From Persicaria tinctoria (Eukaryota > Streptophyta > Magnoliopsida > Caryophyllales > Polygonaceae): a stretch of 64,000 bases of DNA. Of this stretch, positions 32,621 through 43,885 are shown piece after piece. The notes beneath the pieces are model-generated. The model had not been told where the DNA came from. It ran no database searches and was given only the letters and a program-made list of their open reading frames with translations. How positions within the stretch are numbered: position 1 is the first letter of the stretch; each line of letters begins with the position of its first letter. The translations under genes were made by a program, and so were the position numbers. The stretch covers positions 27,732,620 to 27,796,619 of the forward strand of contig JBANSL010000010.1 of the NCBI GenBank assembly GCA_037127255.1, read 5' to 3'.

Positions 32621-35600
32621 TGTTGTGAGCTGAATCTGCCATGTTTTACAGTAACTTTCATATCAATTTATGCATACATTACATACATTTGGGCTAAGAT
32701 AGTACAGAATCTATGTAGCTTATGTTTATTTGCCAAATTATGGAATCTACACCAGTTTCTGTTTAAATCGCAGAATTCGAGGCGTTTTACAGCAATTCTA
32801 AGGAAGGTCGGAAAAGCTCGGAAATCCACTACAGAAGTCCAAGGTCAAAACAGCAGCGGAACCAGTCGAATCGAGCTAAGAACCCAAGCTACTCGATCTC
32901 TAGTAGCCCTTACTCGATCTCGACGAGAATGTCCGAGCACGACCTTGTCGACCAGGAGCAACGTCGAGAGCCAGACCAACCAAGCTCCGGAACCCAACTC
33001 GATCTCGACAAGACCTGGTCGAGATCGACGAATCCCAGTGCCACACCCTGAGTCGACGAGGAGAAGAGCTGATCGAGAAGCCGAGGACGAGAAGCCGAGC
33101 ACATCTCTACTCGATCTCGACAAGACTTGGTCGAGATCGACGAGCCACCAAGACCTAGTCCGAGTCCATCCCGAGAAGGAGTCCTCGACATCACCAGAGA
33201 GCTGTCTTCGACCACACCCTTACTCGATCTCGACAAGACTTGGTCGAGATCGACGAGCCCCGAGTCCAGATCCGAGCTTATCGAGCACACCTACCCGAGA
33301 AGACCTAGTCGACAGAACTTTTCTACTCGAGGTCGACTAGGGCTACTCGACATCGACGAGCACCAAGAGCCATGTCCGAGTCTGTCGAGGACCAGCTAGC
33401 CGAGACGACAAGCCAAGCCCAGTCGACCAAGACTTCTACTCGAGATAGACAAGAGCCTTGTCGAGGTCGACGACGCTTCCAGAAGCCATGTTACTCGGCT
33501 TGACGAATTCTACTCGGTTTGGCATTGCTTGGGCTCGAAGATTACCGATTCTATCCTAATCTATCAAGATACATCATGAAGAGAAGAAGATCTATCCATG
33601 GAAGACTTTAGATATATTTTCCTATTTTTGGATTTAATTATGTTATGCTTTTTATTTATCATTAAAACCTTAGATATAGTTTTAGATATGACGAGAGGGT
33701 TTCTCGACCAAATAAATTTGTAGTCAAGACCCCCGCTACAGTATAGAGGAGTCAGGTTCGATCCACGAGGAAGTGTGTCAGCGCCTGCCTTTTCAGTTCT
33801 GAAGCCTCTTTGATCTAAATAAAGCAAGAAACAAAAGCAAAGCAAAGCAAAAGTACTCGACAGAGGCAAAGCAAATCGACAACAGCAACTCGACTAAGAC
33901 AACAGTAAGAAACTCGACTGAAGAACTCGACCGAGCTTGTCGACACAAGTTGTCGATGTCGACAACTTCTCGACACAAACTTGTCGACACAGAAAGTAAA
34001 TCGCCAAAAAAAACAGCAAAGCGAAGATCTCGACAAAAGAACTCGACGTCGACAAGATATGTCGATATCGACAACTCTTCGAAATCGATAAGAACAGAAA
34101 TTTAAAGATGCAAAAGCTTTTCGAACACGGAACGAATGTAAACACGAAATAAACTTCAATAAACTAAAAGACTTCCAAGGCTAGGGTTTCAATACCACAA
34201 CGATAACTATGCAAAGTAACACATAAAGGCATAAAAGATCATGCTTTCCATCTAAATAACTTTCGTCATTAACAAATAGGAATATAGAGGCTTTCGCATA
34301 AACCCTAATTGTTACTAACCCTTTTCACATAATTAATCCAAGTTGCATTAAGATCACTTTCGCTTTAATAACACAAACAAGGATCACCTTCAACTCTCGC
34401 AAAAGAATCATGCTCATAGGGATAGAAGACGGATTGCAATCACAAGATTTTACCTCTTATCGCTTTACCTTACATGGCCACCGTCGGGCTCACCCCAGCC
34501 CCAGAAGTGGGTGGACTACTCGCTCTTCATTGCAAACTCAGACGTCATCGATTGAAAGAAAACAACTTGCATTAAACTAAATTCCAAGACTTTACAATCC
34601 CGGCAATCCAACTCTCGTCGAATGCCAAAACCCTAAAACCTTCGAACTCCCTAACCCGTCTCTGTGGAACTGCTTGTTTTTTCTCTGAAATTGAATCTAA
34701 CTGAAATTGAATGAATAGAAATCAGCCCCTAAGGCTTTATTTATAGTGTTCAGATCCCGCTAATCTAGGATAGAACATCTATATCTATATCTAAAACTAT
34801 ATCTAAAGCTTAATGATAAATAAAAGATAAATAACATAATGTAATGAAATAAACTTAGATAGACTAGGATTTTATCTAATGTGTGGACATCTTCTTGGAT
34901 AGATCTTGATAGACTTTGATAGAATGATGAATCTTAGCTTGCAAGGCTTCTCGATGCTCGGACTTCTCCTCGATCTCGGCTACTGGAGTCCTCGATATGT
35001 CTCCTCGAGATCGACAAATCTAGTCGACATCGAGTAGACTTCTCAGCTTCCAGCTCTGTTCGTAAAACGCACTTTCCCGCTGCCTCGTTCGTCGGATTGA
35101 CGCATATGACCATGCGTTGGAAAGCTCTTTCCGAGGGCTACAACTCTCATGAAGACATCACAGCCTGATTCAGAATGATGAATACCAGAAATTGGCCTTC
35201 TCTCCAGCTGCACCATTCTTGGCTTCTCCATGACTTTCCATTAAGCTCCAAAATGCGTCCGATTTCTGCGAAATATGACAAAAACTTGTGTAGACCTCCA
35301 TATATTGCAAACAAGTGTAAACTACACAGATTCTGTATTATTCTAACCCAAATGTATGCAATGTATGCAGAAATCGATATAAAAGTAAGTGTAAAACATG
35401 GCAAATTAGGCTCACAACAAGATATAGATATAGATATTCTATCCTTGAGTAGCAAGGATTAGAAGCCTATAAATAAAGCCCATGGGGCTCAGTTTTATTC
35501 ATTCAATTTCAGAGAGACAAGTAGTTCCACAGAGACAGTTTAGGAGTTTGAAGGTTTTAGGGTTTTGGCGTTCAACGAGAGTTGGATCGCCGGGATTGTA

Positions 35601-36468
35601 AAGTCTTGGAATATAGTTTAATGCAAGTTATTTTCTTTCAATCGATGATGTCTGAGTTTGCGATGAAGAGCGAGTAGTCCACCCACTTCTAGGGTTGGGG
35701 CGAGCCCGACGATAGCCATGCATAATCGAGGTAAAGATCCGACCTTTATCATGTCTTGAGCATTTTCCTACTTGTTGACGTGTTTATTGCCCATCTAATG
35801 GAGATCCATGCTAACAACTTGGATTATAAACATAAAATCGGTAGAGACAATTAGGGTTTCTTGAAAGAGTTGTCTAATTGTTGGAAAAGGCGAAAGCTTG
35901 TCCTTTAATGCGATTCACATGATTATCTGTTTGGTTCTGCCTTATGCATGCTTGGTTATCGTTGTTGCAAACCCCAATCTTGGAAGTCCTTTTACATTAA
36001 GTTTAGTCGAAACCCCAAAGCATTTGTTTTTACTTTCTTTCGTTTTCGTTTTAAGTTTCTGCCCTCGTCGACCTCGACCAAACCCTGGTCGATCTCGACC
36101 ACTGATATTCGACCCAGAGTCGCCGTAGCTTACTGTGTGCAGGAACTCGACCAGACCCACTCGACCCAGACGAAGGCTACTCGATATCGAGTAGGGCCTT
36201 GTCGATATCGACTAGAAACTGCCGAGTTGCTGCGCTGTGTTTGACTGTCCGATCTTCTGTCGACTACCCTAGTCGAGATCGAGGACCCTGTTGTCGACTT
36301 CCGTTCGTGAGATTCCACCGCTGCCTAGGATCCGCTGACAAGCTTCCTCGTGGATCGATCCTGACTTACCACTGCTGCATCAGGAGGAGGTCTTGTAATT
36401 ATTTGCGTGGGCAGAATCTGGTTTGATTTATTTTGTTATATTTCATACTCGATTTCCTCCTACCAACA
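32621..36468 (+). mobile_element. Solo LTR (family T), holding a second solo LTR
   Basis: It starts TGTTGTGAGC and ends CCTACCAACA. The target duplication ATGTG flanks it (32616-32620 and 36469-36473), and the RNase H frame of copia 2 resumes beyond. Without the inner insertion it is about 2.1 kb. The LTR carries a TATA-like CCTATAAATAAAGCC (35466-35480) and a conserved leader (CCGGGATTGTAAAGTCTTGG). A long stretch of TCGAGATCGAC and TCGATATCGA palindromes lies at 32880-33500 and 36060-36300. Single LTRs with a TSD and no internal region arise by LTR-LTR recombination. Confidence 0.85.
33689..35419 (-). mobile_element. Solo LTR of family T nested in the previous one, opposite orientation
   Basis: On the minus strand it starts TGTTGTGAGCC (35419) and ends CCTCTCGTCA (33689). 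The target duplication AGATA lies at 33684-33688 and 35420-35424. It shares the TATA-like box, leader and TCGA-rich region with the host LTR but has a different 3' tail. Length 1731 bp. No internal retrotransposon sequence is present. Confidence 0.85.
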
Positions 36469-36473
36469 ATGTG

Positions 36474-36706
36474 ACAATACATGTGCCATCTCCATTACAA
36501 AGAATCCTGTTCAACATTCAAGGACCAAGCATATTGATGTAAGGCATCATTCCATTAGAGACCATGTCGAAAAAGGTGATGTGTCCATATCTTTTATTTC
36601 TACTGATTATCAATGGGCTGACATTTTTACTAAGTCTTTGGCAGAGGACAGGTTCACCTTCATTAGACGAGAGATTGGGATGCTTAACAAGAATGCACTT
36701 TCGTAG
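36474..36706 (+). pseudogene. Copia 2 RNase H C-terminal part
   Basis: The frame resumes immediately after the solo LTR and includes KNPVQHSRTKHIDVRHH and DYQWADIFTKSL, the conserved end of copia RNase H. It closes with a TAG at 36704. It is the terminal piece of the element's pol. Confidence 0.85.
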
Positions 36707-37295
36707 GGGGAGCTTTCCCTTTACGAAAGATAAAATCTACTCGGTGTGTTAAGATCCTTGAACCTCATTTCAAAGGTTGTGAGCTGAGTAGTAGAATACA
36801 TATAACGGATCAGATATTTGGTTGATATCTTTTTAGATATTTGATCAAATATTGTTTTAATGGATTTTAAACCTTCTTTATATGTTACCTATTTTATTTT
36901 CCGAAAAATCTTTTTATCCGAGTACATTTTATTTGTGGAAATTATTTTAATATCGGATAAATCTTTTCTTGCCTTTAAGATTTGAAAGGATCTTTTTGAA
37001 TTTTAAATTGTTTTGGTAAGCCTGATTTTGGAAACTATTTTCACGCTCCTCCCTTTGTTGAAAGACAAAAAGGGGGAGATGGTTTGTTGGTTTAGACTTT
37101 GAAACTGCTGTGAACCAAGGGTCTTGGAAGACCTTGTTTTGTTTTACTTTGTTGGATGTTTCTCTTTGACTTTAAAAACTTATGATCCAACATTCGTCTA
37201 ACCCATGCAGGTACTTAGTCCGATTGTGCTTATGATATATCTGTTTGACTAAGTTGCAGGGATGCACAGGTTTTGTCTTTCATCAAGGGGGAGAT
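36707..37295 (+). other. Copia 2 sequence between pol and 3' LTR
   Basis: Non-coding, T-rich. It contains two copies of a GGGGGAG-type purine tract (about 37070-37080 and 37285-37294); the second directly precedes the LTR and is the functional polypurine tract. No gene. Confidence 0.6.
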
Positions 37296-38324
37296 TGATA
37301 ACTCCACTCCCTTTGATGAAAATCGGAATTTGTTTCAAAGGCTTTGATAGACAGTTTGTGTCAAAGGTCTTGGAGCTTTCACAGTGTTGATGAAATACAA
37401 AACCTGCTTTATATGTTATTATGTCCGAATATTATATTATGTTATTATATGCTTCCATATTATTATTATATATTCACTAACCTTTCAGGAAGCTATTTGA
37501 ATTATATCTCCTTCCTTAAGCGTTCAAAGCTGAGAAAGATCAAATCGAGATCATGACTTCCGAAGTTTCCAAAGATAGAAGATTGCGCTCAAGCCATGAT
37601 CCTCTCTTAGCCGTTGGAGAAGATTCCTTCCTCAAGTGGCGCCGATGATCTTCACTATATAAAGGAGATGAAGAAGAGAGAGAGGACATACGCACTTCAA
37701 GAATATCATTGCACAATCAGCCTTCAAGAATACTTCTCTCTTCAGCGTGTTCTCTCTACTTGTTCTTAAGAGTCTTATATTTTGTTTCAAAGCATTTGAG
37801 AGATACACAGTGAGCTTATAGGATATATTTCGAGAGAGTGTTATACTCGAGAGTTTATAACTCAGGAAGTGGACACTAGGCTATTGATTCTCGAGAGTAA
37901 GAGGATTGTACTAGATAGCTGAGAGAGGTGGGGCTCTTCTAGATTGGTCTAGGACTCCAAGGGAACGTGAGTTGACTAGATTGCAATTGTATAGGAGAGA
38001 GGCTTCTCGGTGAGCTATTAGGATCCTAAGCTTTGTGAATCAATAAAGCATGTTGAATCCTAGGGTTGTGGAAGAACCCTAGGCGGGGACGTAGGTCAAG
38101 TTCGTGTCGAACCTCGTTAACAATTCATTGCGTCCTTTACTTATTGCTTTACCTTATTTCCGCACTTGGTTCGATTGTCTAACTTTGTGATTCAGGTTAA
38201 TCTCAAAGGGTTTTATACGAGCTCCAAAAGTCTTGAGACTTTCTGCGAAAAATGGGCATACTCTATTCAACCCCCCTTCTAGAGTATTTTCTTTATTACA
38301 TTGTTTTATATTATCGAACCTTCA
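37296..38324 (+). repeat. 3' LTR of copia 2
   Basis: 1029 bp, the MITE-free partner of 27563-28831, followed by the duplication CTATG. Confidence 0.9.
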
Positions 38325-38329
38325 CTATG

Positions 38330-39318
38330 AACTCAGATTCCATAGTTGATCTAGCAATGCAAGTTTGTTTTGATGACTTCCATGATATAGCACCACCACA
38401 TAAAATGAACACATAACCACTAGTGGAACTAACCTCATCATTGTCAGTGACCCAGTTTGCATCACAGTATCCCTCCAAAGCATGGGGATAACCCACATAT
38501 TCTAAACCCCAATCAAAGGTGCATTTAAGATATCTCAATAATCTATTAAGTGCAATACAATGGTCACTACTAGGGTTATGGGTATATCTACTGAGTCCAC
38601 TAACAACATATGCAATATCAGGCCGAGTATAATTCATCAGAAACATTAAACTCCCAATTATTTTAGCATACTCATTTTGGGAGACACCAATTCCAAAAAA
38701 TTTCTTCAAATGCATGCTAGCATCATAAGGAGTTCTAACTGGCACAACATCAAATTTATCAAACCTTTTCAACATTTTCTCTACATAATGAGGTTGTGAT
38801 AAAATGAAGCCATTTTCTTTTTTAGTTACTTTAACTCCTAGAATGACATCGGCTTCACCCATGTCTTTCATCTCAAACTTAGATGAAAAAAACTATTTGG
38901 TTGAGTTTATAGTGTGATCCAAATAACAACATGTCATCCACATATAAAGATATAATCACACAATCAGCACCAAACCTCTTAAAATAGACACATGCATCAG
39001 ATCCGTTTACCTCAAATCCAAAGCTTAGGATAGTTGTGTGAAACTTATCATACCATTGCTTTGGTGCTTGCTTGAGTCCATACAGTGACTTCTGTAGCTT
39101 GCACACTTTGTTTTCCTGTCCTGGAACAATGCACCCTAGAGGCTGTTCCATATAAATTTCCTCATTTAATCACCATTCAAAAATGCAGTTTTAACATCCA
39201 TTTGATGAACAAGCATTTTATGGCTAGAAGCCAAAGCAAACAATGCACGAATGGTAGCAATTTTTGTAACAGAAGAATAAGTGTCAAAGAAGTCAATGCC
39301 ATATCTCTGAGTGAATCC
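38330..39318 (-). pseudogene. Copia 1 reverse transcriptase and RNase H
   Basis: The minus strand holds the copia reverse transcriptase with SLYGLKQAPKQWYDKF and the catalytic LYVDDMLLF (about 38930). The linker DVILGVKV and the RNase H start ([17 protein letters not shown]) follow. Frame changes near 38875 and 39155 and several stops mark decay. Its RNase H is cut at 38329 by copia 2. Confidence 0.85.
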
Positions 39319-40540
39319 TCATATAACTAGTCTTGCCTTATATCTATCCACTGAGCCATCCACTTTAAGCTTCTTCTTAAAGATCCACTTACAAATAATG
39401 GCTCTATTTCCTTTAGGCATATCAACTAGTTCCCATGTGTGATTAGACATAATAGATTCTATCTCGCTGTTAATAGCATCTTTCCAGAAACTAGCATCTA
39501 GTGAACTTATTGCCTCATCATAGGTCTTAGGATCATCTTCTATCATATGAAGACTAATGAACGTCTCATCTATTTCATTTAAATCATTTAGTTCAACTAG
39601 AAATGCAGTTACAAAATCAAGACCAAAACTAGTTTCCTTCCTACGCCTTTTACTTTTCTTAGGTTCATCATGATCAGCATGAGCATTAGGCACAACAGTA
39701 TTAGGCATGGATGAAGATGCATCATGAGATGAAGAATCATTAGCAGGCAATGCAGATTTCTTTAAAGGAAACACATGTTCAAAGAAAACAACATCACGAT
39801 ATTCACACAAGGTGCGATCACTCAAACACATAAAACGATATGCAACACTATTTTCAGCATAACCAATCATAATTGCATCAAAAGTCTTAGATCCAATAGT
39901 ATCAACTTTGAACGAAGGTAACCCCACCTTAGCTAGACACCCCCACACTTTCAAGAATTTCATATTAGGCGGATGCCCTTTCCAAAGTTCATAAGGTGTT
40001 TTGTCACGCTTCTTATGAGGTACCTTATTCAAAATATGATTTGCGGACAATACAGCTTCCCCCCCACATATTATCAGGCAAACCAGAACTAGAAAGCATA
40101 GCATTCATCATTTCCTTTAAAGTTCTATTTTTCCTTTCAGCAATACCCTTTTGTTGTGGGCTATAGGGAGCTGTAAATTCATGAATAATGCCATTTTCTT
40201 CACAGAATTCTCTCAAAGAATGAGTGACATATTCACCGCCTCTATCAGATCTAAGCCTTTTAATTTTTCGATTCAATTGGTTTTCTACTTCAGCTTTATA
40301 CACATAAACCATGCTTTATGCTTCATCTTTAGACCTAAGCAAGTATACCTTAGTATATCTAGAATGGTCATCCACAAATGTGATATAGTAGCGATTGCCA
40401 CCTCTAGTCTCAGTTTTTTTAAAATCAGCCAAATCAGAATGGACTAACTCCAACAATTCAGTTGTCCTTTCTAACACCGTTTTAAAAGGTTGTTTATGAA
40501 ATTTGGCCTCAACACATATTTCACATTTGTTATGGTCATG
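39319..40540 (-). pseudogene. Copia 1 integrase and start of reverse transcriptase
   Basis: The integrase core is readable in two frames. The second catalytic Asp lies in RSDRGGEYVT and the Glu in YSPQQKGIAERKNRTLKEMM (about 40120-40250). KRDKTPYELWKGHPPN and the C-terminal integrase/linker region follow. The reverse transcriptase opening is SFWKDAINSEIESIM, with WIFKKKLKVDG after it. Breaks near 40060 and at 40312 make it inactive. Confidence 0.82.
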
Positions 40541-40544
40541 TTTT

Positions 40545-42073
40545 TTATAGGCTAGGAATCAAACCCATATCATGCAATCGACATACAAATTTTGCATTCA
40601 CGTGTCCTAGTCTAGCATGCCATAAATCAAGAGACTCAGTAATATAAGCAGAAGTAGAAGCATTCTCATTATTCTCAATCATGGTCTCAAGCACATACAG
40701 AAAATCAGCCCTATAAGCCTTTTCTACAAATTCTCCATTTTTGGTTAAACCCATTTTGCCAGAATCGGTCACTTGCTTAATTCCAGCTATCTCAAGCAAA
40801 CCACATGAAATCAGATTTCGGTGCAGAGAAGGAACATAAAGCACATTTACTAGGGTAAGAGACTTCCCTGAGGTGAGCTTGAGTGCAACCTTCCCTTTGC
40901 CTAGCACTCGAGAGATGCTCGAGTTGCCCATGTAGACATGGTCGATGTCTGTAGCATCCTCAAACTCAGCAAACAGGTCCTTATTGGCACAGAAGTGTCA
41001 AGTAGCTCCGTTGTCCAGGAGCCAATCGACTTGGCCGCCCATATGGTTGACCTCAGTGATCATTGCTATCAGCTGGTTGTTGTTCTGGACAACGTTGGCT
41101 TGCTGCTGGGCTGGAGCTGCGGGCTTGTTCTGGATATTAGCCCGATTGCGACACTGCCAAGCCTTGTGGCCTGGCTTGCCACAAACATAGCAGCCGATCC
41201 CAGTGCCTCCCTGTTTCTGCTGCTTGTCCGGCTGATTTCCAGACTTCTTGAAATTCTGGCCCTTCTTTGGTTTCGTGTTTGGCTTAGAACCTCCAGGCCT
41301 GTTTCCCTGCTTGGACCTATCAGATTTCACAGAAGATTCAACCAAATTAGCCTTCACAGTATCAGCAGATTTAGGCTTAGGTTTGTCTTTTAGGAGATTA
41401 GCCTCTTCGATCTTCATGTGACCGACGAGCTCTTCCAGGGTGAGTTCCTTCTTCTTGTGCTTCAGATGGTTTTGGTAGCCAGCCCACGAGTCAGGCAATT
41501 TTTCGATCAGAAAATTCGCCTGCAGGATCTCGCACATGTTCATGCCCTCGGAGAGGATGTCAGCCACCATGTTCTCATACTCGTGCACCTGGTCCATGAT
41601 TGGTTTATCATCGACCATCTTGAACTGCATAAACTTTCCAACATCATATTTTTTTCCCTCCATCGTCAGCCCCATATTTCTTCTCCAGCAGATCCCTAAT
41701 AAATTTAGCAGATTTATGAATAGAGATCAGATCAAAAATAAGGTTGGAGACGTGGCTGAGAAGATGGCCTCCCACAGACTTATTGTCGGACTCGTACTGC
41801 TTAGCCCGTGCGAGGTCATCATCAGCAACCTTCTTACTTTTTTTCGACAACATCACCATCGTCATCGACTACGACAGTCTTACCCTTGTTGTCGCCGACG
41901 GTGGTGGAAGAGGAGGTTGACGCAGCAGCAGGGGCGTCCTGAAGGAGGACGTAGTCGATCTCCAATTGCTCGAAGAAGATGAGCAACTTTTGCGACCATC
42001 GCTTGTAGTTTGTCCCGTCCAGCGGCTCCAATTTCGAGAGATCTAAAAGCGGTTTGAAGAACTGAAACGCCAT
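40545..42073 (-). pseudogene. Copia 1 gag and protease
   Basis: Gag starts at 42073 (MAFQFFKPLLDLSKLEPLDG, the usual copia LDGTNYKRW region). It continues over two A-run frameshifts (about 41838 and 41660), through an alpha-helical capsid, to one zinc knuckle CYVCGKPGHKAWQC (about 41150-41190). The protease motif is DNGAT followed by an in-frame TGA (about 40995) and HFCANKDLF. The pre-integrase block LDLWHARLGHVN lies near 40600. All of these are recognised family features; the gene is dead. Confidence 0.85.
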
Positions 42074-42102
42074 CGCAAAAACAAATGATTTCGCTTCTAA
42101 AT

Positions 42103-42293
42103 TGTTGGTGCGATTGCGAATGTAACCTCAATTTTGATTGTAAAACCGCTTTGAAAGATCAGTGAAAAACCCGCGTTTGAAAGTGTTTAAGGCTGTGGCG
42201 TGGTATAAAAGGGAACCACCGCCTTAGAAGCGAAATCGCCCCGACACCGTGGTGCAGGTCGGCTACAAGCGTCGCCCCTCAAGGATACACAAC
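42103..42293 (-). repeat. Truncated 5' LTR of copia 1
   Basis: This segment matches the 26022-26212 end of the other LTR and stops at ACACAAC, where the two sequences diverge. The remaining roughly 490 bp of the LTR are missing. Confidence 0.78.
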
Positions 42294-43885
42294 CGGCAAG
42301 GATCCACCTCCGAAGAGCACCGAAGGAGCCCCGACGAATTTTCTGGCAAAATCTCGAGCCCTCGGTGAGCATTCGAACCATCTCCTTCTTCCATGTTTGC
42401 ATTCTTTTCGTTCTAGGGTTAGTGCGGGTCAAGAGGGTGGTCGGAGGGGCGGCGAGAGAATCCGGCGAGGCCTCCGGTTCCTCCTCCTTTTCGTTCTGAA
42501 CATGCCGATTGAATTGGCAGGGATGGGTGAATATTGACGCTGGGTTGGGTTGGTTTTTTTGTTTTATTTTGTTGAATCGGTTCAAGTATCTAATTAACCA
42601 AATCGGTTCAGTTTTGTTTTAAAAGAAAAGGGTGTGTTTGGGCCATATAATCCGATTGGGCCTATTTCTTTGGGGCCTCATTTTGATTAAAATGTGTTAA
42701 AATATGATAAAATGAATATCATGTTTTAAGACTTACTTATATATATAAGTATTTTATGAAAATATTACATAAATGGGATAATATACTATATTATATTATT
42801 ATTGAGATTTAAAAATATAATATTTGTGGACTTGAATTTTACAAAGAAAGGAATTTGGAATAGTTGAAAATTGTTTTGATAAATGGAGAATTGATTTAAT
42901 AAAATTAAAAAGAGAATTTTGGAAATATACTAACCTTGTCGGATTTGTCTTGAAATAATACTAAAATAAGTTGATGAAATGGTAATGTTTTATAAATGGA
43001 TTTTTGGATGATTTGAGAAAGCGTTTTGAATGATGATTTGATCTAAATTGAGGTCTTAAAAGAGTTTTGGGAAATCTTGGGAAAATGACTTACCTTGCCT
43101 AACTTGGTGAATAAATTTGATGACTTGTGTGTGATATTATATGCTTTAAGTAAAATTAGAAGTAGACTTATTTATATTACTTATATATGTGTTAGGTGAT
43201 CATCTGTGACATGTTGTCTTTCTGTATACCTAGTTGTTGCCTTTTGCTGTTCTATACTTCTAGGTGAGTTCCTATATGAGCTCACTCAGATTCGAAAAGA
43301 GATCTCCCTGCTTGTAGCCATGTGCATGCTAGGTGCTTGCATTCATAATAAAGCATGCCATGTAGTATCCTGCTTGGATTGCACTCATGATTGAGCATTC
43401 GTTTACTCATTGCTTTTGTAAACAGAACGGTCGTTATCTGTGAAGTAACTAGAGTCTTTGCTAAAGTTATATGACGGCCCAGTTTCATTGGGTCTGGTCC
43501 TGAGTCAATCGAGTCATGGAACTTCCTTTACTTATATTATGAGCTGCCTAAGGGCTTTATTGTGGATATGGGTTGGGCATGCGTGCCACTCGATTATTAT
43601 GGAATGCATTCACGAGCTGACCAGTCTCCGCCCTATCGGAAAGGGGTGGAGGTAGGAGAGGGATATACCACTTGGTATTCGGTGCTAAGGTCTTATTATA
43701 TTTACGCACTTGATCTTTGGAGCATGTTAGTGTGTTAATATTCCGCCTTGCATCTAGAAGCATCTTTATTAGGACTAGCGTGTGTGTGTGTCTGCTTGTT
43801 TAGGATTCTATTGCGTAGGGCTTTGATCTGACACCGCCCCACATACATATTTTTTAGGAGTTAGAAAGGTGCGACTTTATGATGT
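42294..43885 (+). repeat. Probable remainder of the plus-strand gypsy LTR
   Basis: GC-rich sequence ending CCCTCGGTGAGCATTC is followed by a long AT-rich centre (42640-43200) and then a tract with TAGGTGATC and GGCTTTGATCTGACACCGCC near 43822. This is the usual order in long gypsy LTRs. No reading frame of interest was found. I infer it is the downstream part of the left arm, separated by copia 1; the exact LTR end is not certain. Confidence 0.45.

Larger units (their letters stand above)
27563..38324 (+). mobile_element. Young deleted Ty1/copia element (copia 2, SIRE-like)
   Basis: The LTRs are 27563-28831 (including a 237-bp MITE plus TA duplication) and 37296-38324. Both start TGATAACTCC and end GAACCTTCA, and they differ at only about a dozen sites by eye. 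The target duplication CTATG lies at 27558-27562 and 38325-38329. A perfect initiator-Met primer site (TGGTATCAGAGC, 28834-28845) and a purine tract (AAGGGGGAGA, 37285-37294) are present. The internal region has gag, a defective protease, a truncated integrase, the first part of reverse transcriptase and an RNase H end. Most of the integrase core and reverse transcriptase is deleted. Gag and pol style (two CCHC knuckles, SGCSRHM protease motif) resemble SIRE/Maximus copia elements. Confidence 0.9.
26022..42293 (-). mobile_element. Degenerate Ty1/copia element (copia 1), split by a younger copia
   Basis: This copia lies on the minus strand. Its 3' LTR is 26022-26699 (on the minus strand it starts TGTTGGGGAAATG and ends CCTACA). 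The purine tract sits at 26700-26711 and the coding region runs from 42073 down to 27238. The 5' LTR is truncated to 42103-42293 (about 190 bp). The polyprotein has many stops and A-run frameshifts. A second copia (27563-38324) interrupts its RNase H domain. No target duplication can be checked because the 5' LTR end is missing. Confidence 0.85.

Noticed and set aside
32585..33340. 251-codon plus-strand frame rich in Ser-Thr-Arg
   Set aside because: It runs through the TCGA palindrome array of a solo LTR; the residue pattern is a translation of the repeat and shifts frame between copies.
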